64,000 nt of DNA from Undibacterium sp. YM2 (GTDB lineage Bacteria; Pseudomonadota; Gammaproteobacteria; Burkholderiales; Burkholderiaceae_D). The position numbers and the translations under genes were made by a program. Position 1 is the first letter of the stretch; each line of letters starts with the position of its first letter. The DNA lies in the NCBI RefSeq assembly GCF_009937975.1, contig NZ_AP018441.1, positions 1,550,001 to 1,614,000 on the forward strand. The letters are read 5' to 3'. This document shows positions 57,661-64,000 of the stretch, one piece after another. A model generated the notes under the pieces. It was not told the DNA's origin, searched no databases, and saw nothing but the letters and a program-made list of their open reading frames with translations.

Positions 57661-59931
57661 TCAGAAGTTAGCCTTGAACTGCACGCCAAAATTGCGTGGT
57701 TCATTCAGGATACCTGTCAGGTTGTTGAAGTCGATCGCGGCGATGACTTGTTGCTTGTTGGTGATGTTGCGACCATAAGCAGCGAGTTCATATTTGCCGT
57801 CAGCCCACATATAGCCTACGCGTACACCGCCTTCGAGCAGGGACTTGGCTTTGTATTCCTTGGCTTCATACAGGAACATATTGTAAGTGTCCTTGTAAGA
57901 CCAGTCGGTATTGGCATACAGCGTGCCTTCACCGATTTGTGTGGAATAACGCAGTGAGAAGTTACCTACCCATTTAGGTGCGCGTGGCAGTGGATTGCCA
58001 CCGATCAGCACTGTGCCTTTGACCGGGCCAGCAGGATTTGTCACTGTACAGCCGTTACCGCAAGGGGCGACGAACAGTTTGTCATCCTTGATTTCGGTAT
58101 CGTTATAGCTGATACCCAAGGTGGTTTTCCAGTTGCGGCTGAGGTTGGCCTGCAAATCCATTTCAAAGCCCTGGCCAACGGCCTTGTCAGCATTGACCAG
58201 CTTGTTCTGGTTCACTGCGCCGCTGCCAGCGGTCAGTTGCAAGTCTTTGGCCGTGTACTGGAATACAGTGGCGCTGATACGTGCCGTGTTATCCAGGATG
58301 TCTTTCTTGATACCGGCTTCGAAAGACAGGGTCTTTTCTGAGTTGGCTACAGAGATGCTGTCGCCGAACAGGACGCGACCCTGTATGCTTGGTGCACGAT
58401 AACCTGTAGCGATACGGGCAAACACGGACGTTGCTTTATCCAGTGTGTAGTTGGCACCCAGGTCCCAGCTGATGTTGGTCGCAGAAGGGTTGGCACGCAG
58501 TACTGGTGTGCCAGGTGTGCCAAATGCCGTGCCAGGTGTCCAGGTACGTTGCGCGTCAAAATCTTTTTTGTCGCTGGTGTAACGCAGGCCGCCGCGCAGC
58601 TTGAACTGGTCATTGACTGCATAGTTCACAGTACCGAAAGCGGCCCAGGATTTTGCATTCTGATGTTGAACAGCATAGCCGTCCTGTGGATTACCTGGTG
58701 CGAAGGAATTGTAGTCAAAGCTGTCTACTTGCAGGTCTTCGCTGAAGTAGTACAGACCGGCGATCCATTGCAATGGGTCTTTGGTATTGGACTCGACACG
58801 GAACTCTTGCGTGATCTGTTTCAGGCTAGGCAAGCCATCTGCGGTTTCAGCAGGGAAGGGGATAAAGCCTGGGCCCATGGTTGGCATGAAGGATGCACCG
58901 TAGCCGCCATCGACGTCTGCGCGGCTATAGAATTTTGCCTTGTCATACGCAGTGATGGAATGCAGACTCATGCCTGGCAAATCCCAGCGCAGACGCAAGC
59001 TGCCGCCTGAGGACTGCAGCTTCTGGCTGTTCAGGCCGTCAGTAGGGTAGCTGCCATAGTCAAAACCAGGTACCAGTTCATTCGTACCTTTTTGTATGAT
59101 ATTGGCACGGAACAGGGTGGCATTGCCAGACATGTCGCGGCCATGCAAATTCACCAGGGCGCTGAAATCACCGTTTTTATACGAGAATTGCAGGCGGGCG
59201 GCGTTATCGCGGTAGCCTTCGAGGTTTTTCTCACCGGTGGAACGTGGATTGGTAACGCGGTCATCACGTGTTTGTGATTGTGCCGAGAAGCGCATTGCCC
59301 AGTCTGGATTCAGTGGTACGTTGATCGCACCTTCCAGATTGATCGCCTTGTAGTTACCAAAGCCGATATTGCCATAACCCTCAAAACGGCGGGTAGGCTT
59401 GGCAGAGTCAAACTTCAGTACACCGGCTGGCGAGTTGCGGCCAAACAGCGTGCCTTGTGGGCCGCGCAGAATTTCTACCTGATCTACGTCAAATACCGGG
59501 AAGCCTTTCAGCATAGGGCTTTCTTGCACGACCTCGTCATACACCAGGCCAACTGGCTGGGATGCGTTCAGATCGAAATCGGTATTGCCCAGACCACGGA
59601 TATAGAAGCGTGGGAAGGAGCGGCCAAAGTCGGATTCTACGTTCAGGCTGGGTACGCGCGCCGCCAGGAAACGAATATCCTGACCGCTGGCATTGTAAGT
59701 ATCGAGAGCCTCGCCTTTGATGGCAGAAATGGACATCGGTACTTCCTTGATGTTTTCTGCACGACGGTTGGCGGTAACGATGACTGTTTCCAGTTGCGTA
59801 CCATCATTTTTTGCTGCAGGCGTGGCAGCCTGAGCCCAGGCAGCCTGCATGGGGAAGGCTGCAGCAACCGCCAGGGCGATCACGCTGAGGCTGACCCCCT
59901 TGTGCAATTGCTGAGAAATAGTTTTGCGCAT
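57661..59931 (-). CDS. TonB-dependent outer-membrane receptor
   Basis: A 756-residue receptor: signal peptide (about 1-33, ending AWAQA), TonB box ETVIVTANR at about 48-56, plug domain with RFYIRGLGN and VEILRGPQGTLFGRNSPAG, then the 22-strand barrel ending in F. It imports a bulky substrate using energy from TonB/ExbBD. The substrate is not given by the sequence, but LacI-family-type operators upstream (60035-60066) point to a sugar or glycan rather than iron. No LacI gene or hydrolase is visible in the window. The 3' end is duplicated at 54747-55300. Confidence 0.94.
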   Translation of the reverse strand: MRKTISQQLHKGVSLSVIALAVAAAFPMQAAWAQAATPAAKNDGTQLETVIVTANRRAENIKEVPMSISAIKGEALDTYNASGQDIRFLAARVPSLNVESDFGRSFPRFYIRGLGNTDFDLNASQPVGLVYDEVVQESPMLKGFPVFDVDQVEILRGPQGTLFGRNSPAGVLKFDSAKPTRRFEGYGNIGFGNYKAINLEGAINVPLNPDWAMRFSAQSQTRDDRVTNPRSTGEKNLEGYRDNAARLQFSYKNGDFSALVNLHGRDMSGNATLFRANIIQKGTNELVPGFDYGSYPTDGLNSQKLQSSGGSLRLRWDLPGMSLHSITAYDKAKFYSRADVDGGYGASFMPTMGPGFIPFPAETADGLPSLKQITQEFRVESNTKDPLQWIAGLYYFSEDLQVDSFDYNSFAPGNPQDGYAVQHQNAKSWAAFGTVNYAVNDQFKLRGGLRYTSDKKDFDAQRTWTPGTAFGTPGTPVLRANPSATNISWDLGANYTLDKATSVFARIATGYRAPSIQGRVLFGDSISVANSEKTLSFEAGIKKDILDNTARISATVFQYTAKDLQLTAGSGAVNQNKLVNADKAVGQGFEMDLQANLSRNWKTTLGISYNDTEIKDDKLFVAPCGNGCTVTNPAGPVKGTVLIGGNPLPRAPKWVGNFSLRYSTQIGEGTLYANTDWSYKDTYNMFLYEAKEYKAKSLLEGGVRVGYMWADGKYELAAYGRNITNKQQVIAAIDFNNLTGILNEPRNFGVQFKANF

Positions 59932-60034
59932 GTTAAATTCCCAAGTTGATGTTAATCGATGATGTTCTGAAATGGTGCACTTGCACCATCCCTGAAATGG
60001 GGCGTGGTGAAATCGGGGATTTCGCTACGAGCGC

Positions 60035-60066
60035 CACCGCAAACGTTTGCGTAATCGTTTGCGGTG
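60035..60066. promoter_or_regulatory. LacI/GalR-type operator cluster upstream of the TonB receptor
   Basis: CGCAAACGTTTGCG (60038-60051) is a perfect 14-bp palindrome with the central CG typical of LacI-family operators. A second, overlapping inverted pair CACCGCAAACG (60035-60045) and CGTTTGCGGTG (60056-60066) uses the same half-sites spaced apart. They lie 105-135 bases before the receptor ATG. Confidence 0.7.
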
Positions 60067-60442
60067 CGGCGAATCTGTTATCTCTCTAGCCAGCAAACAA
60101 GTCAAGAATTACTTAAATCCAAATAAGGAAATAAGCTTTTTGCTGCAAGAATGTTGCTAATTTCAAACAATAATGTTGCTGAACAGAATTCCCGGTTTGC
60201 AGATTTTTTTGCCTGAAAATGGGGCAAGGCGGGAGGCGAGAATGGAAAGTGGACTTGCTGCAGACGACAATTGCCATAAAATTTTTCATGACATATCTGG
60301 GACTTGAAAAAAACTGGTCTGCTAATTCGGCTATCCTCATGTTGCTGAAGCAGCTGGAAGACAAAAAACCTTGGCAACCGCTGTTAGCAGCTTGCCAAGG
60401 TATTTGAAGGAGTTTCCTTGAAATAAATGTCAGTCAGTGTGG
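60067..60442. other. Intergenic region between the receptor promoter and the SDR gene
   Basis: About 375 bases. Short frames on both strands have no recognisable product; nothing regulatory was recognised beyond the operator cluster to its left. Confidence 0.45.
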
Positions 60443-61309
60443 TCAACTCATGTAATAAGCGGCCTGGTCCAGGTCTGTGAGCAGGGACGGGCCTTCAGGC
60501 TTCCAGGCCAGCAGCTCTCTGGTCCCGGCGCTGGAGGCAGCCATGTTGGCACCTGCCATTTTTGCGAACCAGCCAAAATGTTCTGCTTCCCGCGATTCAA
60601 CTGGCAAGCCAAGGTGGTGACCTATCATTTCAGCGATGGCTTTGAAGGGAATGCTCTCATCGGCAATGGCATGGTAAGCCGCTTGAGTCACACCCTGCTC
60701 AAGTGCCAGGCAATAGACCCGCGCTGCATCTTGCCGGTAAACACCAGACCAGCAGTTTTGGCCGTCGCCCAGGTAAGCGGAGACACCTTTTTCCTTTGCC
60801 AGTCGTATCAGCATAGGCACGAAGCCATAATCGCCAAGGCCGTGAACTGATGGCGCTAGCCGGACTGTCGCCGCACGTACGCCGCGTTCAGCCAGTGTAC
60901 GGGCCGTCGGTTCTGATTTGCGCGGTGAACCCGGATTGGGCAAATCCAGTTCACTTGCTCCACGCGCCATTCCAGACAGCACGGAAGTGACGATGAGCGG
61001 GCGGTCTGACCCCTCCAGTGTGCTTCCCAAGGCTTCGATGACTAGACGGTCTTGCTCGCAATTTGCTATGAATTTTGAAAAGTCATGATTGAACGCGGTG
61101 TGAATGACGGCGTCAGCTTTGTCTGCTGCTGTACGCAGCGCATCAAGATCCTCCAGCCTGGCGAGCAAGACTTTTGCACCCGTTGCAGCGAGTGCGGTCG
61201 CCTTTTCGGCAGAGCGGGCAAGCCCGGTTACCAGGTGACCTGCGTTGATCAATTCCTGAACTACTGCAGAGCCTACCCAGCCGGCGGCTCCTGTGACAAA
61301 TACGTGCAT
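60443..61309 (-). CDS. Extended short-chain dehydrogenase/NAD-dependent epimerase family protein
   Basis: A 288-residue NAD(P)-binding protein: MHVFVTGAAGWVGSAVVQEL is the GxxGxxG Rossmann motif, and VIHTAF follows the usual DxVIHxA pattern. The catalytic YxxxK of typical members is not obvious (the region reads SPRKSEPTARTLAERG), so it belongs to the atypical extended SDRs with uncertain reaction. AAGGA precedes the ATG. The gene follows the methyltransferase after 49 bases and shares its divergent TetR neighbour, suggesting a small inducible operon. Confidence 0.85.
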   Translation of the reverse strand: MHVFVTGAAGWVGSAVVQELINAGHLVTGLARSAEKATALAATGAKVLLARLEDLDALRTAADKADAVIHTAFNHDFSKFIANCEQDRLVIEALGSTLEGSDRPLIVTSVLSGMARGASELDLPNPGSPRKSEPTARTLAERGVRAATVRLAPSVHGLGDYGFVPMLIRLAKEKGVSAYLGDGQNCWSGVYRQDAARVYCLALEQGVTQAAYHAIADESIPFKAIAEMIGHHLGLPVESREAEHFGWFAKMAGANMAASSAGTRELLAWKPEGPSLLTDLDQAAYYMS

Positions 61310-61358
61310 AATATTTTCCTTAAATCTAATTATGGTTTGTTTGAGGGTTTGTGAGAAT

Positions 61359-62018
61359 TCAGCCCAGCCACATCGATACTTCTACTTCGTCGCCAAATGG
61401 CAAGGACAAGTAACCACTGCCTGGTGCACGTATCTGGGCCAGGTAATCAGGGCTGTAGTCCGCGTTGTCGGCGATGATCAGCGCACCCGGACGCAAGTGT
61501 TTTTGAATCAGCATCAGGACATCGCTATAGAGCGCCTTGGCACCGTCGAGTAATAACAGGTCAATGGATGCGGGAAGATCTGTTGCCAGCGTCTGCAATG
61601 CATCGCCTTCACGTATCTCGACCAGATCAGCCAGACCGCCTTCGTCCAGATGTTTGCGTGCCTGCACCACCTTCGATGGCTCAAATTCGCTGCTGATCAG
61701 GCGGCCACCGCCGTTGTCACGCAATGCTGCAGCCAGGTGTAGGGTGGAAATGCCGAAGGACGTGCCAAATTCAACGATATTGCGGGCATTGCTGCTGCGT
61801 GCCAGCATGTAGAGCAGCACGCCTGTCTCGCGTGAGACTGGCAGCCAGAGGTCTTTCAGCAAACTATAAAAATCCAGGTATTCGGTTTTGCTGTGCATCA
61901 GGCGTTCGCGTTCTTCACGCGAGATGCTGGCAATGGCCGGGCTGGTCGCAGCATCGGCTTGCCTGAACAGACGGTCAAGCAAGGCCGCCAGTGTGGGTGA
62001 AGTAAGTGTATTGGTCAT
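61359..62018 (-). CDS. Class I SAM-dependent O-methyltransferase-like protein
   Basis: A 219-residue methyltransferase: the AdoMet-binding NIVEFGTSFGISTLHLA (motif I) is near residue 80, followed by acidic ISSEFEPSKV and LLLDGAKALYSDVL, the latter typical of the catechol-O-methyltransferase-like group (PF13578 or similar). It would methylate a small hydroxylated molecule. Start 62018 (MTNTLTSPT) is preferred over 62060 because the longer N-terminus is unconserved. Divergent from a TetR gene; co-transcribed with the SDR. Confidence 0.85.
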   Translation of the reverse strand: MTNTLTSPTLAALLDRLFRQADAATSPAIASISREERERLMHSKTEYLDFYSLLKDLWLPVSRETGVLLYMLARSSNARNIVEFGTSFGISTLHLAAALRDNGGGRLISSEFEPSKVVQARKHLDEGGLADLVEIREGDALQTLATDLPASIDLLLLDGAKALYSDVLMLIQKHLRPGALIIADNADYSPDYLAQIRAPGSGYLSLPFGDEVEVSMWLG

Positions 62019-62246
62019 GAATGTATCCGGTTCTGAATTGAGTGCAAATATGTGTGCCACCTGCCATGCAGGTGATTAAAAATAAAACGCGATTAATTCG
62101 TCGCATTGGTGAAAAATGATACGGTCAATGATTCAGCTTGACTAATCGCATTGGGCCTCGCGTTTTTGCCCTGGCCTGCGCTATTGGATAAGTCTTTGAT
62201 TCGTTATAAGAATTTGTCTGTCGGGTGGCGATAACAGAGGTTTTGA

Positions 62247-62258
62247 ATGACATGTCAT
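62247..62258. promoter_or_regulatory. Candidate TetR operator between methyltransferase and tetR genes
   Basis: ATGACATGTCAT is a perfect 12-bp palindrome in the 414-base divergent region 62019-62432. Position and size fit a site for the TetR protein encoded next; a direct repeat TCGCATTGG at about 62099 and 62147 is the only other pattern seen there. Confidence 0.4.
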
Positions 62259-62432
62259 CAGATCAAAGCTCAGGTTTTGCCTTGGTGTGAAATTGCTTTC
62301 ATTGCAATGATTTGGGTAGATTGCAAGCTGATTGAGTGAAGGCACAGCTTGGGTTAAGATGTGATGGATTCATCGCATTTTCACAGGATGGATTTTCCAT
62401 TTTCTTGTTCGTTTTCTACGGTTTCTTACACG

Positions 62433-63065
62433 ATGACTACCCGCCGCCGTCCTCAGGTTTCCACCCGCAAGCAGCCACAACAGGTACGCTCGGCAGGTCT
62501 GGTAACGGCAATCCTGCAGGCGGCAGTTCAGGTTTTGGCGCAAGAAGGCGTGACGCGTTTTACTACGGCGAGAGTGGCAGAGCGGGCAGGGGTCAGCATA
62601 GGTTCGGTTTATCAATATTTCCCGAATAAGGCCGCGATTCTGTTCCGGCTGCAAACCGACGAGTGGCAACAGACTACCGAGATGTTGCGCCGCATTCTTG
62701 AAGACACCAGCAAGCCACCGCTTGAACGCCTGCGCATACTGGTCCATGCTTTCATACGTTCAGAATGTGAAGAGGCTGAAACACGTCTGGCGCTCAGTGA
62801 CGCCGCACCGCTTTACCGCGACGCGCCTGAGGCGCAAGAAATGCGGGCCTCGGCAGACCGGACTATCGAGCTATTTATGGATGAAGTGTTGCCCGCGGCA
62901 TCTGCAGCCAAGCGCACGCTTGCTGGTGACCTGGTCACCACGACCCTGAGTTCAGTAGGCAGCAGTTTTTCTGGCACACGCCGCACTAAGGCAGAAATCA
63001 AAACCTATGCCGATGCCATGGCGGATATGTTTTGTGCTTATCTCAAGGGCATTCAGTCAGATTGA
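62433..63065 (+). CDS. TetR family transcriptional regulator
   Basis: A 210-residue TetR protein. After a basic N-terminal arm (TTRRRPQVSTRKQPQQ), the helix-turn-helix reads RFTTARVAERAGVSIGSVYQYFPNKAAI. Start 62433 is preferred to the longer frame from 62361, whose extra residues (HFHRMDFPFSC) are not typical. Its divergent arrangement suggests control of the methyltransferase-SDR operon. The next gene follows in the same direction after 78 bases but is unrelated. Confidence 0.87.
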   Translation: MTTRRRPQVSTRKQPQQVRSAGLVTAILQAAVQVLAQEGVTRFTTARVAERAGVSIGSVYQYFPNKAAILFRLQTDEWQQTTEMLRRILEDTSKPPLERLRILVHAFIRSECEEAETRLALSDAAPLYRDAPEAQEMRASADRTIELFMDEVLPAASAAKRTLAGDLVTTTLSSVGSSFSGTRRTKAEIKTYADAMADMFCAYLKGIQSD

Positions 63066-63143
63066 GCCGAACTGCCGGATTCATTGCGCCGGCCATAAGC
63101 TACAATCTCGCCTGAATTTTTGAAAGTACCGAAAGTAGATACC

Positions 63144-64000
63144 ATGAGTAATCAATTTGATCTTGCCGTGATAGGCGCAGGCGCTGCCGGGATGATGTGC
63201 GCAGCCGTTGCGGGCCAGCGTGGCAAGCGTGTGGTATTGATCGATCATGCCACCCGACTGGCTGAAAAAATCCGTATTTCGGGCGGTGGGCGATGTAATT
63301 TCACTAACCTGCATGCAGGGCCGAATAATTTTCTTTCCGAGAACCCGCATTTTTGCAAAAGCGCCTTGTCGCGTTATACACCGCAAGATTTTTTGTCCCT
63401 GATGAAGCGCTATCAGATTGCCTGGCATGAGAAGCATAAAGGCCAATTGTTTTGTGACGACAGCGCTGAAGACATCATCCGTATGCTCAAGGCTGAATGT
63501 GATGCTGGCAAGGTCGATTGGCGCATGGGCTGCAAGGTCGATGAGGTGCAACAACAGGAGCTGGGTGGTTTCTTGCTGCAAACCGGTGCAGGTGTCATCC
63601 GCACTGCGCAAGTGGTGATCGCCTGTGGTGGCTTGTCCATCCCAAAGATAGGCGCGACTGACTTTGCCCATAAGGTAGCGCGCCAATTTGGCCTGAAGAT
63701 CATAGAGCCACGTCCGGCCCTCGTGCCTCTGACTTTCGACGCCAAGGCCTGGGAGCCTTTCGTACCCCTGTCTGGTATCTCACTGGAAGTAGATATAGAG
63801 ACTGGCGAGAAAAAATCCCGCGCGGTATTCCGTGAGGATTTGCTGTTCACTCACCGTGGTTTGTCTGGCCCGGCGGTATTACAGATATCCAGCTTTTGGG
63901 GGCCTGGCAAAGCCATACGCATCAATCTCTTGCCAGAAGTGGATGTAGCAGAGGACCTGGTCGGCAATAAATCGACGATCAAAAAGAATCTTGCAAATCA
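63144..64000 (+). CDS. BaiN/HI0933-family FAD-dependent oxidoreductase (runs off the right edge)
   Basis: The first 285 residues of a flavoprotein of the HI0933 (YhiN/BaiN) family: VIGAGAAGMMCA is the FAD-binding GxGxxG motif, followed by AEKIRISGGGRCNFTN, the family signature, and IACGGLSIPKIGATDFA. Such proteins are about 400 residues, so roughly the last quarter is missing beyond the window. The exact reaction is unknown; members are annotated as NAD(P)/FAD-dependent oxidoreductases. ATG 63144 follows a GAAAG-type ribosome binding site. Confidence 0.92.
   Translation, partial: MSNQFDLAVIGAGAAGMMCAAVAGQRGKRVVLIDHATRLAEKIRISGGGRCNFTNLHAGPNNFLSENPHFCKSALSRYTPQDFLSLMKRYQIAWHEKHKGQLFCDDSAEDIIRMLKAECDAGKVDWRMGCKVDEVQQQELGGFLLQTGAGVIRTAQVVIACGGLSIPKIGATDFAHKVARQFGLKIIEPRPALVPLTFDAKAWEPFVPLSGISLEVDIETGEKKSRAVFREDLLFTHRGLSGPAVLQISSFWGPGKAIRINLLPEVDVAEDLVGNKSTIKKNLAN

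Overview
The window looks like chromosomal DNA of a betaproteobacterium, most likely Burkholderiales and perhaps Oxalobacteraceae (Undibacterium-like); the genus is a guess from gene content. Pointers are a 6S RNA directly after zapA, an AddA/AddB-type helicase-nuclease pair, a quinol-dependent NO reductase, moderate G+C, and many TonB, TetR and RND-type genes. Most of the window is gene-dense with short translational overlaps (ATGA, GTGA, TGATG).

Layout. 1-8 kb: the 3' end of tamB, a periplasmic M16 peptidase, a protein with a Cys/Gly/Ser tail, and a four-gene coupled operon (TetR, ABC1 kinase-like, DUF6463-like membrane protein, DUF2867). 8-12.3 kb: a repeat cluster, then a FAN1-type VRR-NUC nuclease coupled to an Fe-S DinG/XPD-like helicase that carries its own N-terminal nuclease motif; a LexA-type box precedes the pair. 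12.5-22 kb: a defence island beside tRNA-Leu(CAA), made of a type I restriction-modification system (hsdM, hsdS, hsdR) with a YhcG-type nuclease gene between hsdM and hsdS and a GIY-YIG protein gene at the distal end. hsdM and hsdS each carry a single-base homopolymer frameshift, and hsdR carries an in-frame dRS3-like palindrome. 22-27 kb: MATE transporter, ArnT-like glycosyltransferase, ribosomal protein bL31 type B, TRIC-family channel. 27-34.3 kb: an AcrR-like repressor and an AcrAB/OprM-type tripartite efflux pump, with an AcrR-like operator lying inside the pump promoter.

35-42.2 kb is a partial denitrification module: SCO protein, NirV-like protein, a copper nitrite reductase fused to cytochrome c, the NO sensor NsrR, qNOR, a DUF2249 protein and a cupin. 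Together these reduce nitrite through NO to N2O; no N2O reductase is visible here. The nsrR-norB gap holds a perfect FNR/Dnr-type box and NsrR-like palindromes. 42-53.5 kb is core: rho, trxA, addB, addA (frameshifted), a zapB-like gene, zapA, 6S RNA, an EVE protein, YbiB, and an uncharacterised HEAGH protein.

53.5-57.6 kb is a scarred region: an HNH nuclease remnant, an inverted repeat related to a REP-associated tyrosine transposase (RAYT), a duplicated 3' end of a TonB receptor gene with its terminator, an AT-rich hypothetical gene, a truncated ORF, and the RAYT gene. 57.6-64 kb: the intact TonB-dependent receptor with LacI-type operator palindromes upstream, an oxidoreductase and methyltransferase pair divergent from a TetR gene, and the start of a BaiN/HI0933-type flavoprotein.

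Four single-base frameshifts in homopolymers (positions 12638-12641, 17832-17835, 19713-19717, 49944-49948) may be assembly errors rather than biology and should be settled before the affected genes are called broken.
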